A stretch of 64,000 bases of DNA from Robbsia andropogonis (GCF_000970345.1 NZ_LAQU01000012.1:62001-126000), one strand, 5' to 3'. Shown: positions 51,918 to 62,784, numbered from the stretch's first letter. Made by a program: numbers and translations. The notes: generated from the sequence alone by a model not told the origin.

Positions 51918-53378
51918 TTACTCCATCTGATAGTTAGGCGCTTCTTTCGTGATCTGCACATCATGCACATGCGATTCACGAATACCGGCCGACGTGATCT
52001 GGACGAATTCCGATTTTTCGTGCAACTCGTCGATCGTCCGGCAGCCGCAATACCCCATGCTTGAACGAATGCCGCCCGTCAGTTGGAACAGGATCGGGGT
52101 CAATGCACCCTTGTACGGGACGCGTCCTTCGATCCCTTCCGGCACCAACTTCTCGATGTTTGCCGAGCTGTCCTGGAAATAGCGATCGGCGGCGCCATCC
52201 TTCATCGCGCCGACGGAACCCATGCCACGATACGACTTGAACGAACGGCCTTGATACAGGAACACGTCGCCCGGTGCTTCTTCGGTGCCTGCGAACATCC
52301 CACCCATCATCACCGCATTCGCGCCAGCGGCCAGCGCCTTCGAGACGTCACCCGAATAGCGCACACCACCATCACCGATCAGTGGCACCCCGGTGCCCTT
52401 CAACGCTTCGGCAACATTAGCAATGGCCGTGATCTGCGGCACGCCTACACCTGCCACGATCCGCGTCGTGCAGATTGATCCCGGACCGATCCCGACCTTG
52501 ACGCCGTCCGCGCCATACTCGACCAGCGCCCGCGCCGCAGCCGCCGTGGCGATATTACCGCCGATGACTTCCACGCCGTCGTAATTGCGCTTGATCCATT
52601 TGACCCGGTCCAGCACGCCCTGGCTATGGCCATGCGCCGTATCGACCACGATCACGTCGACACCCGCCTTCACCAGCGCCTCGACACGCTCCTCGGCGTC
52701 CTTGCCCACGCCAACAGCCGCGCCCACGCGTAGCTTGCCCTGGTCATCCTTGCTCGCGGCAGGATGTTCCGTGGCCTTCAGAATGTCTTTGACCGTCATC
52801 AGGCCGCGCAATTCGAACGCGTCATTGATCACCAGCACGCGCTCCAGGCGGTTCGAGTGCATCAATTCCTTCGCTTCCGCCAGCGACGCGCCTTCCTTGA
52901 CGGTAATCAGACGCTCACGCGGTGTCATCACCGTCCGGACCTCCACGTCCAGGCGTGGCTCGAAACGCAGGTCGCGATTCGTCACGATGCCGATGACCGT
53001 CGACCCTTCTACCACCGGAAAACCAGAAATGCCATGCAGGCGGGACAGTTCCAGCACATCGCGCACGCGCATGTCGCCAGTGACGGTGATGGGGTCACGC
53101 ACGACGCCGGATTCATACCGCTTCACACGCGATACTTCACGTGCTTGCTCCGCGGCAGTGAGATTCTTGTGAACGATACCGATGCCGCCCGATTGCGCCA
53201 TGGCAATCGCCAGGCGGCCTTCCGTGACCGTGTCCATCGCCGCGGATACCAACGGGATGTTCAGGGCGATGTTGCGGGTCAGTCGGGTTTTGAGGACCGT
53301 GTCGGTCGGCAGGACGTTCGAGAACGCCGGAACAAGAAGCACATCATCGAACGTGAGTGCGGTTTGGATCAGACGCAT
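51918..53378 (-). CDS. guaB: Inosine-5'-monophosphate dehydrogenase
   Basis: A 486-residue enzyme, normal length, oxidising IMP to XMP with NAD, the committed step to GMP. The TIM-barrel start is [16 protein letters not shown]. Two CBS domains (about 93-205) may sense adenine or guanine nucleotides. Catalytic C303 lies in GPGSICTTR, and the flap [15 protein letters not shown] is present. An AGGA site precedes the ATG, and a TATAAT box lies about 30 bp upstream. First gene of the gua operon. Confidence 0.98.
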   Translation of the reverse strand: MRLIQTALTFDDVLLVPAFSNVLPTDTVLKTRLTRNIALNIPLVSAAMDTVTEGRLAIAMAQSGGIGIVHKNLTAAEQAREVSRVKRYESGVVRDPITVTGDMRVRDVLELSRLHGISGFPVVEGSTVIGIVTNRDLRFEPRLDVEVRTVMTPRERLITVKEGASLAEAKELMHSNRLERVLVINDAFELRGLMTVKDILKATEHPAASKDDQGKLRVGAAVGVGKDAEERVEALVKAGVDVIVVDTAHGHSQGVLDRVKWIKRNYDGVEVIGGNIATAAAARALVEYGADGVKVGIGPGSICTTRIVAGVGVPQITAIANVAEALKGTGVPLIGDGGVRYSGDVSKALAAGANAVMMGGMFAGTEEAPGDVFLYQGRSFKSYRGMGSVGAMKDGAADRYFQDSSANIEKLVPEGIEGRVPYKGALTPILFQLTGGIRSSMGYCGCRTIDELHEKSEFVQITSAGIRESHVHDVQITKEAPNYQME

Positions 53379-53404
53379 GGCAAATCCTATAGGCGCAAAA
53401 GCAG

Positions 53405-53410
53405 ATTATA
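53405..53410 (-). promoter_or_regulatory. -10 element of the guaB promoter
   Basis: A perfect TATAAT on the minus strand, 27 bp before the guaB ATG, giving a leader of roughly 20 bases. The -35 at 17-bp spacing (TTTCCC, 53428-53433) is weak, as expected for a regulated nucleotide-synthesis promoter. No PurR-like palindrome was recognised. Confidence 0.5.
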
Positions 53411-53518
53411 CGCGCTTCCGAGGCGTCGGGAAATGGGGGCGGGATCGGGAAGCCCGGGCGGCCATGCTATTCTCGCGGTATTTTGTAGCCGTTTGTTGAC
53501 ACGTTGGAGCAGTATCGG

Positions 53519-54592
53519 ATGGAGAAGTCGATGCGAGGCGGTCTGGCCTGTGGCGTGGGTTCCGGGGCACTATGGGGCCTGGTTTTCCTCGCGCCTGCCA
53601 TTGTCCCGGACTTCACGACCATCGAACTGAGCGCCGGACGGTACCTTTGCTATGGTGTCGTGTCGCTCCTGGCGATGCTGCTGTCCGGTCGTACATCGGC
53701 GCTGGCCCTGCTTCGCAAGACACGTCCCGAGCATTGGTGGCTGGCCACCCGTCTAGCCCTGATCGGCAACCTCGTCTACTACGTGCTCCTCAGTGCCGCC
53801 GTCCAGAACGTCGGCGTGGCAGCCGCGTCATTGATCATCGGCACCCTGCCGGTGACCATTACGCTGCTCGGCGCGCGCGGACGCGACATCGCCGCGCCCG
53901 GCGACAGCCATGGACTACAGGATGCGGGGCCGGGGCTCCACGGGCCGCGATTACGCGATCTAGCGCCGGCATTGTTGCTGATCCTGGTGGGCATCGCCTG
54001 CATCAACGCGGACGTTTTCTCGGGCCACGCCGCCGCGACATCCGAGGGCAGCAGTGGCGACTGGCACGAAGCGGTACTCGGCATCAGCGCGGCGGTCGGC
54101 GCGCTGGCCGCATGGACCTGGTATGCGGTGGGTAACGCGCGTGGCCTGGACGCCCATCCCACGTTCACGAACGCCGAATGGGCCGGCTTGCAAGGCCTGG
54201 TAAGCGGCGTGATGGCACTCATGATCTGGGCCGTCCTGGCAGTCTTGCTTTACCTACCATTGCCTTACGGCAATGTGTTGGGCATCCACCACGCGCCATT
54301 CGACCGGCAGATCGTCTTCTGGTCCGTCAATATCGCATTGGCCGTGGGCGCTTCATGGATGGGCAATACGCTATGGAATGCCGCGGCGCGCCGCCTACCG
54401 CTGACGCTGTCGGGACAGATGATCGTATTCGAGACGCTGTTCGCGCTGCTCTATGGCTTCATCCACGCGCAGCGATTGCCACGACTCCTGGAGATCGCGG
54501 CCATCGTATTACTGGTCATTGGCGTGATGTGGTCAGTACGGTTGCACGCGCCCGGCCAACGACAATCGCCCACGCCAACCCAGGCGGATTGA
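53519..54592 (+). CDS. EamA/DMT family transporter
   Basis: 357 residues from the ATG at 53519, preceded by GGAG; the frame opens at a TTG 15 bp earlier. About ten hydrophobic segments form two EamA-type halves (SGALWGLVFLAPAIVPDFTT with AGRYLCYGVVSLLAM; second half LPLTLSGQMIVFETLFALLY). A longer hydrophilic stretch (about 125-185) lies between the halves. Inner-membrane metabolite exporter or importer of unknown substrate. Divergent from guaB. Confidence 0.9.
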   Translation: MEKSMRGGLACGVGSGALWGLVFLAPAIVPDFTTIELSAGRYLCYGVVSLLAMLLSGRTSALALLRKTRPEHWWLATRLALIGNLVYYVLLSAAVQNVGVAAASLIIGTLPVTITLLGARGRDIAAPGDSHGLQDAGPGLHGPRLRDLAPALLLILVGIACINADVFSGHAAATSEGSSGDWHEAVLGISAAVGALAAWTWYAVGNARGLDAHPTFTNAEWAGLQGLVSGVMALMIWAVLAVLLYLPLPYGNVLGIHHAPFDRQIVFWSVNIALAVGASWMGNTLWNAAARRLPLTLSGQMIVFETLFALLYGFIHAQRLPRLLEIAAIVLLVIGVMWSVRLHAPGQRQSPTPTQAD

Positions 54593-54645
54593 CCCCGGGC
54601 ACGCTTACCGCGAACCCGCGCGCCGGCGACCACCGGCGCGCAGTT

Positions 54646-55008
54646 TCAGCGATGTTCCTTCGTCACCCACTTACGGCCCTCGCGGCTACCGGCGCGACGT
54701 GTCTTGGCGACACGCCGCGCCCGCGCCACTTTCGGATCGACGGTCAACGGCCGATAAATCTCGATACGATCCCCCGCCTGGACGACCTCGTCCAATGCAC
54801 GCACCTTGCCGTAAATGCCGACCTTCTGCGTACTGATGTCGATTTCCGGATGGGCATCCAGCACCCCACTTTGCGTCACCGCATCGCGTACAGTCGCGCA
54901 TGCGGGCACCACGACCGGCAGTAAAACCTGCACGCCCGGCGCCAGATAGCAAATCTGCACGCGAAGATGTCCGTCCGCGACAACGTCGGTCGGCTCAGCG
55001 CTTACCAT
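54646..55008 (-). CDS. ratB: RnfH/RatB family ubiquitin-fold protein
   Basis: 120 residues from the ATG at 55008, overlapping ratA by 14 bp; an ATG at 55044 would give 132 residues and a 50-bp overlap. The family core is present: RVQICYLAPGVQVLLPVVVP, VGIYGKVRALDEVVQAGDRI, EIYRPLTVDPKVARARRVAK. These small beta-grasp proteins regularly sit after ratA; in E. coli (YfjF) the role is unknown. The C-terminus is basic. Confidence 0.88.
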   Translation of the reverse strand: MVSAEPTDVVADGHLRVQICYLAPGVQVLLPVVVPACATVRDAVTQSGVLDAHPEIDISTQKVGIYGKVRALDEVVQAGDRIEIYRPLTVDPKVARARRVAKTRRAGSREGRKWVTKEHR

Positions 55009-55432
55009 AACGGGTCTCGGCGCGTTTGACGAAGGAGTCGACAAACGTGTTTGCGATCATATTGAAGACTGGCCCGATAATCTTCTCCACGATGAAATTC
55101 GAAAATTCGTAGTGCAGTGCGAATTCGATCTTGCAGGCATCCTCTCGAAGCGGCGTGAAGCGCCAACTCCCAGTAAAATTCTTGAAAGGGCCCTCGCGAA
55201 ACACCATATCGATCCGGGTGGGCCGCTGATGCTCGTTGTGCGTGGCAAACTGCTGCTTGACCCCTTTGAAGTTGATCAGGATGCGCGCATCCATCGACGT
55301 ATCGTCGGAATGCAGCACTTCCGAGCCGCCACACCATGGGAGGAAGTTGGGATAGTCGGCGACGTCCGTGACGAGATCGAACATCTGGGCGGCGGAGTAC
55401 CGGATAAGAAGCGTTTTCTGTACGTCGGCCAT
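54995..55432 (-). CDS. ratA: RatA, START-like ubiquinone-binding / ribosome-associated protein
   Basis: A 145-residue protein of the polyketide cyclase/START fold (COQ10 type). MADVQKTLLIRYSAAQMFDL, then VTDVADYPNFLPWCGGSEVL and FKGVKQQFAT are characteristic. In E. coli RatA is described as blocking 50S-30S joining, and the fold also relates it to Coq10 quinone-binding proteins, so function is debated. It is divergent from smpB, a very conserved arrangement. Interestingly, its leader on the minus strand contains ATCACCTCCT just before the ATG, identical to the 16S rRNA tail rather than a ribosome site. Confidence 0.93.
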   Translation of the reverse strand: MADVQKTLLIRYSAAQMFDLVTDVADYPNFLPWCGGSEVLHSDDTSMDARILINFKGVKQQFATHNEHQRPTRIDMVFREGPFKNFTGSWRFTPLREDACKIEFALHYEFSNFIVEKIIGPVFNMIANTFVDSFVKRAETRYGKR

Positions 55433-55485
55433 AGGAGGTGATACGAAAGATGCCGCGGCAATCGGGCGATGGCGCGCAAGCGTTT

Positions 55486-55494
55486 TGCTAGAAT
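55486..55494 (+). promoter_or_regulatory. Extended -10 promoter of smpB
   Basis: TGCTAGAAT (TGn followed by TAGAAT at 55489-55494), 45 bp before the smpB ATG. No good -35 is seen, consistent with an extended -10 type. The start point would be about 55501. Confidence 0.5.
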
Positions 55495-55539
55495 GTCATT
55501 TTATCCGACTTGGCCGGATCAAACGGTGACGCGCCCATA

Positions 55540-55986
55540 ATGAGCATTGCAGAAAACAAACGCGCGCATTTCGATTACTTTATCGAAGAGCGCTATGAGG
55601 CCGGGATCGTACTGGAGGGCTGGGAAGTCAAAGCCATTCGCGCGGGCCGGGCGCAAATCAAGGAAGGCTACGTGGTGATTCGCGACGAGGAGCTGTGGCT
55701 ACTCGGCGCGCACATCAGCCCGCTGGGCTCCGCGTCCACCCACGTCAATCCTGACCAGACGCGCTTACGCAAGCTATTGCTACACGGTACGGAGATCAGG
55801 AAGCTGATCGGCAAGGTCCAGCAGCGCGGCTACACGCTGGTGCCTCTGAACTTGCACTTCGCGCGCGGCCTGATCAAGTGCGATATCGGCCTGGCAAAAG
55901 GCAAAAAGCAGCATGACAAGCGGGAAACCGAGAAGAAGCGTGACTGGGAACGTGAAAAGGCCCGCATCGTGCGGACCTCTTCCTGA
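55540..55986 (+). CDS. smpB: SsrA (tmRNA)-binding protein SmpB
   Basis: 148 residues from the ATG at 55540 (the frame opens at a TTG 30 bp earlier). Binds tmRNA and delivers it to stalled ribosomes for trans-translation. Conserved parts: [60 protein letters not shown], and the basic tail [20 protein letters not shown], which enters the mRNA channel. The length is standard. Divergent from ratA. Confidence 0.97.
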   Translation: MSIAENKRAHFDYFIEERYEAGIVLEGWEVKAIRAGRAQIKEGYVVIRDEELWLLGAHISPLGSASTHVNPDQTRLRKLLLHGTEIRKLIGKVQQRGYTLVPLNLHFARGLIKCDIGLAKGKKQHDKRETEKKRDWEREKARIVRTSS

Positions 55987-56015
55987 TTCTGTCGCGGCGT
56001 CGCTTCGTAGGCAGC

Positions 56016-56984
56016 TTACCGCGGCGCGCTCCCACCGAAGCCGGTGGGCGTGAGGTTAGCGGCGCCCTTTCCCGGGCCGCTTTGCACGATCTGCAGCGCC
56101 GAAGCGATCATCGTGCCCATATCGGCCATATTGCCGGGCACGATCAAGGTGTTGCCGGTCTTGGCGAGATTCCCAAACGCCGCAACGTACTGTTCCGCCA
56201 CTTTCATATTGACGGCCTCCAGTCCTCCCTCGGTCTGCATCGCTACCGCCACGGTCTGAATCGCCTCAGCATTCGCACGAGCAACGGCGAGAATCGCCTG
56301 CGCTTCGCCTTCGGCCCGGTTCATCGCCGCCTGACGTTCTCCCTCGGACTGCTGGATGGCGGCCTGACGTGAACCATCGGCAAGATTGATCTGCTCCTGA
56401 CGCCGCCCTTCGGATGCGGCGATCAATGCACGCTTCTCCCGCTCCGCGGTGATCTGCGACTGCATCGCGCGCAGGATCTCTTGCGGCGGCGTCAAATCCT
56501 TGATCTCGTAGCGCAAGACCTTGACCCCCCAATTCGCCGCTGCTTCATCCAGCGAATCGACAACACCGCGATTAATCGACTCGCGTTCCTCGAACGTCTT
56601 GTCCAGCTCCAGCTTCCCGATCACGGAACGCAGCGTGGTCTGCGACAACTGGGTAATGGCCATGACGAAGTTGGCTGATCCGTACGACGCTTTCATCGCG
56701 TCCGTCACCTGGAAATACAGCACGCCATCTACCTGCAATTGCGTGTTGTCCCGGGTAATGCAGACCTGGGGCGGCACATCGAGTGCGATTTCCTTCAACA
56801 CATGCTTATAGGCAACGCGGTCGATGAACGGGATCACGACCGTCAAACCCGGCGACAACGTGGCGTGATACTTGCCAAGCCGTTCGATGACCCATGCATG
56901 CTGCTGCGGCACGATCTTGACGGCGCGCGCCACAATGACAACGACCACGAACAATAAAATCAGTGCGACGAGATTTCCGGCCAT
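56016..56984 (-). CDS. SPFH/stomatin family membrane protein (QmcA type)
   Basis: 322 residues: one N-terminal membrane helix (LVALILLFVVVVIVARAVKI), the SPFH/Band 7 domain (VPQQHAWVIERLGKYHATLS; PPQVCITRDNTQLQVDGVLY; TLRSVIGKLELDKTFEERES), then an Ala/Glu/Gln-rich coiled coil (about 185-260) and an IVPGN-containing tail. Such proteins scaffold membrane microdomains and often pair with NfeD proteins, as here (the NfeD gene ends 117 bp upstream). Related to E. coli QmcA (YbbK). Confidence 0.93.
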   Translation of the reverse strand: MAGNLVALILLFVVVVIVARAVKIVPQQHAWVIERLGKYHATLSPGLTVVIPFIDRVAYKHVLKEIALDVPPQVCITRDNTQLQVDGVLYFQVTDAMKASYGSANFVMAITQLSQTTLRSVIGKLELDKTFEERESINRGVVDSLDEAAANWGVKVLRYEIKDLTPPQEILRAMQSQITAEREKRALIAASEGRRQEQINLADGSRQAAIQQSEGERQAAMNRAEGEAQAILAVARANAEAIQTVAVAMQTEGGLEAVNMKVAEQYVAAFGNLAKTGNTLIVPGNMADMGTMIASALQIVQSGPGKGAANLTPTGFGGSAPR

Positions 56985-57100
56985 GCTTCCCCCTGTTATT
57001 CGGCTGCCCTCGCATTATCGGGTCGGGTTCGACGCTTGCCGATTTTGCCTTCCCACGAGAACAGCCTGTTAGTTGCACATATAAGCTGAACGGTGCGCCA

Positions 57101-57796
57101 TTACGGCGTATCCGTTTGCGTCGATGGTGTGGTTTGTGGCGATGACGCCGATGCAGCGGTTGCCGGCGATTGCCCGACAAACGACCCGGATGCGTTATTG
57201 GGAGCGAGCGCCGCGGCGGAAACGGCAGCGGGGACAGATTCCACCACAGCCCGTAATACAAGACGAATGCCGTCCATTCCCACGATCCGGTATCGACCGG
57301 GCATCAATGACAACGACGCTACTTCCGCCACGGCGTGCCATTCGGTACCGCGATACCGCACACGCGTCCTGTTGCCGGACTCCCACTGCAAGACATCGAC
57401 TTCCGCGCCGATATCAAGCAATTGCGAGGCAGCACCAGATGAAACGCCATCAACTCCCGGCGATGCACACCCGTCCGCGTTCATCGACGTATCGCGGGAC
57501 GCGGCGCTCCACATGGCACCAACAGCATCAGGTTCTTCAGCACTCGCACGCACCAACGCAGCGCGTGCATGCGACATCCGGCGACGATGCAAGACTACCA
57601 GCAACACCAAGGCCAGAAGCGCCGCAGTGCATATCTGGACGGCCGGCGACGTACCCAGGAGATGCGCGATGCCTGCCGCCGCGAGGCCGACGGCGATCAT
57701 CAGCAAGTAAAACGTCCCGGTCAACATCTCGGCGACGACCAATACTGCTGCCGCAGCCCACCATACCCACGGTAATACGCTTTCCGTCATGCCCAT
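57101..57796 (-). CDS. NfeD family membrane protein, partner of the SPFH protein
   Basis: 231 residues with two to three hydrophobic segments in the first 70 residues (WVWWAAAAVLVVAEMLTGTF, LLMIAVGLAAAGIAHLL, CTAALLALVLLVVLH) and a C-terminal OB-fold-like part (LLDIGAEVDVLQWESGNRTR, VRYRGTEWHAVA). The family is about 145 residues in E. coli YbbL-type proteins; the extra length comes from a linker (about 85-115) and a Ser/Ala/Thr-rich tail after residue 185. An ATG two codons in (57790) is an alternative start. It probably acts with the SPFH protein in the inner membrane. Confidence 0.85.
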   Translation of the reverse strand: MGMTESVLPWVWWAAAAVLVVAEMLTGTFYLLMIAVGLAAAGIAHLLGTSPAVQICTAALLALVLLVVLHRRRMSHARAALVRASAEEPDAVGAMWSAASRDTSMNADGCASPGVDGVSSGAASQLLDIGAEVDVLQWESGNRTRVRYRGTEWHAVAEVASLSLMPGRYRIVGMDGIRLVLRAVVESVPAAVSAAALAPNNASGSFVGQSPATAASASSPQTTPSTQTDTP

Positions 57797-58098
57797 ACTC
57801 CATTACGTCAATCACGCACCTTATCGCCATTAGGCGCGCGATAGGACAATAACATCATTGCGTCTGCAATCTTTCATTCTCTTGCGCGAATGCTTGAACG
57901 ACCGATAGGTGATGGCTCGCCCTACACCTCGGAGCCTTGAAGATCAATCGACTTCCGCGATATCGACGTCCGTCCTTGCCATGATCAGGACATAAAAAAA
58001 CACCCCGGCACGCCGCAGACCAGCCGCGCAGTACCGGGGTGTGTTCGGGAGACCCGCCACGTGCAGACGTCGCGCTTACCGCGACGCAACCACGGACG
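57797..58098. other. Region between ppsA and the NfeD gene
   Basis: 302 bp containing the ppsA terminator (57994-58042). The rest must carry the promoter of the nfeD-SPFH pair. No gene seen. Confidence 0.5.
57994..58042 (-). terminator. Rho-independent terminator of ppsA
   Basis: A 9-bp GC-rich stem ACACCCCGG (58000-58008) / CCGGGGTGT (58034-58042), followed in the minus orientation by seven T (complement of 57994-58000). It lies about 57 bp beyond the ppsA stop. Confidence 0.92.
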
Positions 58099-60495
58099 TT
58101 ACTTCGTCGCCAGTGCCTTCCAGGTGTCGATTACGGTATCCGGGTTGAGCGAGATGGAGGCAATACCTTCATCGGCGAGCCACTGCGCGAAATCCGGATG
58201 GTCGGACGGACCCTGACCGCAGATACCCACATACTTGCCCTGCTTCTTGCACGCATCAATCGCACGCTTCAACAAGAACTGCAGGGCCGGGTCACGTTCG
58301 TCGAAGTCCTTTGCCAACAACTCCAGACCCGAGTCGCGGTCCAGCCCCAACGTCAGCTGCGTCAGATCGTTCGAACCGATCGAGAACCCATCAAAATGCT
58401 CGAGGAACTGTTCCGCCAGAATCGCGTTCGACGGGACTTCGCACATCATGATCAGACGCAGACCGTTCTCGCCGCGCTTCAAACCGTACTTCGCCAACAG
58501 GTCCACCACCGCCTTGGCCTGACCCAGCGTCCGCACAAACGGCACCATGATCTCGACGTTGGTCAGGCCCATGTCCTCGCGGACCCGCTTCAACGCACGG
58601 CACTCCATCTCGAACGCTTCCGCGAAAGATTCCGAGACGTAACGCGACGCGCCACGGAAACCCAACATCGGGTTTTCCTCGTCCGGCTCATAGCGCGTTC
58701 CACCGATCAGCTTCTTGTACTCGTTCGACTTGAAGTCGGACAGTCGCACGATAACGGGCTTCGGGTAAAACGCCGCGCCAATCGTCGCGATGCCTTCCGT
58801 CAGCTTGTCGATGTAGAAAGCGCGCGGCGATGCATGACCGCGCGCCACGCTTTCCACCGCCTTCTTCAGGTCCGCATCGATGTTCGGATAATCGAGAATC
58901 GCCTTCGGATGAACGCCGATATTGTTGTTTATGATGAATTCGAGCCGCGCGAGACCTACGCCCTTGTTCGGCAATTGGCTGAAATCAAACGCCAGTTGCG
59001 GATTCCCGACGTTCATCATGACCTTGACCGGAATCTCGGGCAGCTCGCCACGCTCGACTTCCGTCACTTCGGCTTCAAGCATGCCGTCATAGATCTTGCC
59101 TTCGTCACCTTCAGCACAGGACACCGTCACCAGCGCGCCATCCTTCAGCACGTCGGTCGCATTGCCGCATCCCACCACGGCCGGCACGCCCAGTTCACGC
59201 GCGATGATCGCCGCGTGGCAGGTCCGGCCGCCCCGGTTCGTGACAATTGCAGCCGCGCGCTTCATCACCGGTTCCCAATTCGGGTCGGTCATATCCGCGA
59301 CGAGCACATCGCCGGGCTGCACACGATCCATTTCCGCCGCATCACGAACAACACGCACGGTGCCCGCGCCAATCCGCTGACCAATCGCGCGCCCTGTCGC
59401 CAGCACGGGTGCCTGGCCCTTAAGCTTGAAGCGATGCTCGACCTTGCCCGCCGACTGGCTCTTTACCGTTTCCGGACGGGCCTGAAGGATGAAGATCTTG
59501 CCGTCGCGACCATCCTTGCCCCACTCGATGTCCATCGGACGGCCATAGTGCTTCTCGATGATCACCGCATACTTCGCAAGCTGAATCACGTCCTCGTCGG
59601 AGATCGAGAAGCGGTTACGTTGATCGCTCGACACGTCGACCGTCTTCACGCGACCTTCCTCACCGGCTTGCGTGAATTCCATCTTGATCAGCTTGGAACC
59701 GATCGAACGACGAATGATCGGATACTTGCCGTCCGCCAACGTCTTCTTGAACACATAGAATTCATCGGGATTCACCGCACCCTGCACGACGGTTTCGCCC
59801 AAGCCGTAGCTCGACGTAATGAACACGGCGTCGCGGAAACCGGACTCCGTATCCAGCGTGAACATCACGCCGGAAGCGCCGACGTCCGAACGCACCATCC
59901 GCTGCACGCCGGCCGACAAGGCCACCTCGGCATGTTCGAATCCTTTATGGACGCGGTAGGAAATCGCGCGGTCGTTATAGAGCGATGCAAACACCTGCTT
60001 GATCGCGACCAGAACATTGTCGATCCCCTCGACATTCAGATAGCTTTCCTGCTGACCGGCAAACGACGCATCCGGCAAGTCCTCGGCGGTAGCCGACGAC
60101 CGCACCGCGAAAGACAGTTCGTTCGGCGAGCTACGCGTCAAGACGTCGTATTGCTCGCGGATCTCCTTTTCAAGTTCCGGCTGCAGCGGTGCATCGATGA
60201 TCCATTGACGGATCTGCTTGCCGGACTCGGCCAGCGTCTTGACGTTGTCGACGTCGAGGCCAATCAGCTTGTCCGCAATACGCGCCGTCAGATTATTGAA
60301 GTGCAGGAAGTCACGGAAAGCCTGCGCCGTCGTCGCAAAACCCGTCGGCACGCTGACGCCCGCATCCGCGAGCTGGCTGATCATCTCGCCAAGGGACGAG
60401 TTCTTGCCGCCGACGGTGTCGACATCTTCTTTTCGTAGTTGTTCAAACGGGACAACCAGTGCGTCTAACGCTCCTTGTTGAGTGGTTTGCGTCAT
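58099..60495 (-). CDS. ppsA: Phosphoenolpyruvate synthase
   Basis: 798 residues from the ATG at 60495, preceded by AGGGGC; the frame open to 60831 is rejected. It makes phosphoenolpyruvate from pyruvate and ATP for gluconeogenesis. N-terminal nucleotide-binding domain: [14 protein letters not shown] and [20 protein letters not shown]. The phosphohistidine domain has H427 in [20 protein letters not shown]. The C-terminal TIM barrel contains [13 protein letters not shown], and the active-site cysteine lies in [14 protein letters not shown]. Divergent from ppsR, whose product controls it by phosphorylation. A long open frame on the opposite strand (58039-60438) is a codon-bias shadow. Confidence 0.98.
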   Translation of the reverse strand: MTQTTQQGALDALVVPFEQLRKEDVDTVGGKNSSLGEMISQLADAGVSVPTGFATTAQAFRDFLHFNNLTARIADKLIGLDVDNVKTLAESGKQIRQWIIDAPLQPELEKEIREQYDVLTRSSPNELSFAVRSSATAEDLPDASFAGQQESYLNVEGIDNVLVAIKQVFASLYNDRAISYRVHKGFEHAEVALSAGVQRMVRSDVGASGVMFTLDTESGFRDAVFITSSYGLGETVVQGAVNPDEFYVFKKTLADGKYPIIRRSIGSKLIKMEFTQAGEEGRVKTVDVSSDQRNRFSISDEDVIQLAKYAVIIEKHYGRPMDIEWGKDGRDGKIFILQARPETVKSQSAGKVEHRFKLKGQAPVLATGRAIGQRIGAGTVRVVRDAAEMDRVQPGDVLVADMTDPNWEPVMKRAAAIVTNRGGRTCHAAIIARELGVPAVVGCGNATDVLKDGALVTVSCAEGDEGKIYDGMLEAEVTEVERGELPEIPVKVMMNVGNPQLAFDFSQLPNKGVGLARLEFIINNNIGVHPKAILDYPNIDADLKKAVESVARGHASPRAFYIDKLTEGIATIGAAFYPKPVIVRLSDFKSNEYKKLIGGTRYEPDEENPMLGFRGASRYVSESFAEAFEMECRALKRVREDMGLTNVEIMVPFVRTLGQAKAVVDLLAKYGLKRGENGLRLIMMCEVPSNAILAEQFLEHFDGFSIGSNDLTQLTLGLDRDSGLELLAKDFDERDPALQFLLKRAIDACKKQGKYVGICGQGPSDHPDFAQWLADEGIASISLNPDTVIDTWKALATK

Positions 60496-60887
60496 GTTAC
60501 AGCCCCTAAAGTAAAAAAAATCTTCACTTGCCGATTCGGGACTGGCGAGACCGCGCCACGGACAAGACACCGGCGGCATCAACCGCACAATACTTGCCCA
60601 GGCTGCGAAAACTCGCGCATCGTCAAGCAGTTGGATAAACGGTCGCACACGGCCTTGTCCAGCACCATGCCCTTTGCAATCGCTTATCGAACGCACTCGA
60701 CGCCGCCCGGTTTCGGGGGCGGAGAGACCATTGTACCGTGCTATTCTACCGTGGCCACTACCCAACTGCGTGCCGCCTGTATCGGGAAGATGCCCAGACC
60801 CGCAAGACGGCACTTTGGTGGGATTGTTCACCGGCGCGCGATGCGTTGCATCGCGACTTTTCCATTGTTCTTTCGGGTCAATCCGCC
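60496..60887. other. Divergent promoter region ppsA / ppsR
   Basis: 392 bp between the two starts. Reading frames continue into it from both sides (to 60831 on the minus strand, from 60738 on the plus strand), but the extensions show no similarity to either family. Promoters for both genes are expected; I see no confident consensus pair. Confidence 0.45.
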
Positions 60888-61709
60888 TTGACTACTCCGC
60901 CCACCGTCTATGTGGTGTCCGACGGCACCGGCATCACCGCCGAGACCTTCGCGCACTCGATCCTTTCGCAGTTCGACCTGAAATTCAGGCTCGTACGCAT
61001 GCCCTTTGTCGACGACGCCGACAAAGCGACCGCGGCCGCACGGGCGATCAATAATGCAAGAGCGGCAGACGGCACCTCTCCCATTGTCTTTACGACACTG
61101 GTCGACAGTGTCTCAAATGCCATTCTCAAAGGGGCCAATGCGTTGGTGCTGGACATGTTCCAGACTTTCGTCGAACCGCTTGAAAATGAACTGGGCGTCA
61201 AGTCCAGTCATGAAATCGGGCGCGGCCATAAAAAGGCCGATTCCGATGAATACAAGAATCGCATCGAGGCAATCAACTTCTCGCTCGAACATGACGATGG
61301 CCAGTCGAATCGCAATCTCGCGGAAGCCGATGTCATCCTGGTGGGTGTGTCGCGCTGCGGCAAGACGCCGACCACGCTATACCTGGCCATGCAATACGGG
61401 GTCAAGGCGGCGAACTATCCGCTGATCCCCGAGGATTTCGAACGTCGCAAACTGCCATCCGGGTTGGCCGAATTCAAGTCGAAGTTGTTCGGCTTGTCGA
61501 TCGAACCCGCCCGACTCTCCGAGATCCGCAACCAGCGCCGTCCGGGGAGCAAGTACGCTGCGCTAGAGAACTGCCGATACGAAATCAATGAAGCCGAGGA
61601 CCTGATGCGCCGCGAAGGCATCCGGTGGCTCTCGTCGACACACAAGTCGATCGAGGAGATCGCAACGACCGTGCTCCAGGAAATCAAGATCGATCGCGCA
61701 GTGTATTGA
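60888..61709 (+). CDS. ppsR: PEP synthase regulatory kinase/phosphorylase (PPSR, DUF299)
   Basis: 273 residues from a TTG at 60888, chosen because the family begins about here ([20 protein letters not shown]) and is about 270 residues; the frame is open from an ATG at 60738, which would add 50 unconserved residues. A bifunctional enzyme that inactivates PpsA by ADP-dependent threonine phosphorylation and reactivates it by phosphate-dependent dephosphorylation. The P-loop-like GVSRCGKT (153-160) and [13 protein letters not shown] are diagnostic. Divergent from ppsA. Confidence 0.93.
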   Translation: MTTPPTVYVVSDGTGITAETFAHSILSQFDLKFRLVRMPFVDDADKATAAARAINNARAADGTSPIVFTTLVDSVSNAILKGANALVLDMFQTFVEPLENELGVKSSHEIGRGHKKADSDEYKNRIEAINFSLEHDDGQSNRNLAEADVILVGVSRCGKTPTTLYLAMQYGVKAANYPLIPEDFERRKLPSGLAEFKSKLFGLSIEPARLSEIRNQRRPGSKYAALENCRYEINEAEDLMRREGIRWLSSTHKSIEEIATTVLQEIKIDRAVY

Positions 61710-61728
61710 CCAACGCTCCGCATTGCAA

Positions 61729-61774
61729 AAAAAGCCTGGAATAGAAGCGATATCACTTCCATTCCAGGCTTTTT
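61729..61774. terminator. Bidirectional terminator between ppsR and rlmB
   Basis: The arms AAAAAGCCTGGAAT (61729-61742) and ATTCCAGGCTTTTT (61761-61774) are perfectly complementary. Further pairing (GAAG/CTTC) inside leaves an 8-base loop. The A and T runs at the stem base provide a U-tract for either strand, serving the convergent ppsR and rlmB transcripts. Confidence 0.93.
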
Positions 61775-61809
61775 GATCATTTCCGTCCGCCAACGTCCGC
61801 GCCGCTGAT

Positions 61810-62784
61810 TTATTGCGCGGCGCTCCGCTGTTGGCGTGTCTGTTCGAACAGGCATACCGCCGCGGCCGCGGCAACATTCAGTGATTCAATTCGACCAGAC
61901 TGCGGAATCGTCACGCGCAGGTCGGCACGCTCGCGCCAGAAAGGGGAAACGCCCGCTCCCTCATTCCCCATCACCCACGCCAGCGGCCGGCGTAGATTGG
62001 TGTCATAAAGTGATGCCGCACCGTGCAAATCCGTGACGACAATCGGTATGCCCAGCAACGGGGCCAACCCTTCCGGCGGGACCTGCTCGACGATACGCAT
62101 CACGAAGTGCGCCCCCATCGCCGCGCGCAATACCTTCGTCGACCAGACCGTCGCGGTGCCCGGCAGGCAAAATGCCAGCGTCACCCCCGCCGCTGCCGCA
62201 CTGCGCAATATCGATCCGACATTGCCAGCATCCTGCACGCCATCCAGGATGACGCAATTTTCCGTAATCGTTGCCCCATCCGCCCCCCCCGCCAGCAAGG
62301 CATGGGTACTTCCCTCAACCGACCTAGCCTGTGGGGATGCGTCCCCGTACGACGCGGACAGAGTCGTGTGCGGTGCGGCAATCAGTAACAGGATGCCTAC
62401 CCCACCATCAGTGACCGGGGAGACTTGCTCGAACAGCGCGTCATCGAAGATCGTCACCCGGTCAGACCATACCGTCTGAATTCGCGCCAGAATGCCCTGA
62501 ATATCGTCACGGAAGGCGGCCGACTGCGATACCACGACCTGTTCCAGCGCCATCGCCTCACGCGCCGTGGCATGTCGCGACGCTTCATTGGTGGTGGTAA
62601 CCGCCGGGGTGCCCGAGCGCAGTGCTTGCAAATACGCATCCGCCAGATGCACGCCTTCAAGAATTGCCACGCCTTCACGGCGCTGCTTTTGCGCCGCGCC
62701 GGCCAGCATCCGCAAGCGCTTGAACAGCGGGTTCGAACGCGATTGCACGACCGGCAATGCGGAACGAGATTCGGAAGTCGTCAC
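61810..62784 (-). CDS. TrmH/SpoU family RNA 2'-O-methyltransferase (RlmB-like)
   Basis: 324 residues from a GTG at 62784 that overlaps the rnhB stop (GTGA); a frame start at 62856 lies deep in rnhB. The N-terminal substrate-binding domain ([20 protein letters not shown]) is followed by the SPOUT knot with motif 1 [20 protein letters not shown], motif 2 [13 protein letters not shown] and motif 3 [20 protein letters not shown]. It methylates a ribose in rRNA or tRNA; the exact site (23S G2251 for true RlmB) is not certain from sequence. Operon with rnhB and lpxB. Confidence 0.93.
   Translation of the reverse strand: MTTSESRSALPVVQSRSNPLFKRLRMLAGAAQKQRREGVAILEGVHLADAYLQALRSGTPAVTTTNEASRHATAREAMALEQVVVSQSAAFRDDIQGILARIQTVWSDRVTIFDDALFEQVSPVTDGGVGILLLIAAPHTTLSASYGDASPQARSVEGSTHALLAGGADGATITENCVILDGVQDAGNVGSILRSAAAAGVTLAFCLPGTATVWSTKVLRAAMGAHFVMRIVEQVPPEGLAPLLGIPIVVTDLHGAASLYDTNLRRPLAWVMGNEGAGVSPFWRERADLRVTIPQSGRIESLNVAAAAAVCLFEQTRQQRSAAQ

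Noticed and set aside
55434-55491. A perfect AGGAGGTGAT ribosome site followed by a 13-codon frame on the plus strand between ratA and smpB
   Set aside because: The probable smpB promoter (-10 at 55489-55494) lies at the end of the frame, so it would not be in the smpB message. The match is more likely chance or relates to the ratA leader.
58039-60438. A 799-codon open frame on the plus strand opposite ppsA
   Set aside because: It mirrors ppsA codon bias, has no ribosome site or family motif, is Arg/His-rich, and ppsA is unmistakable.
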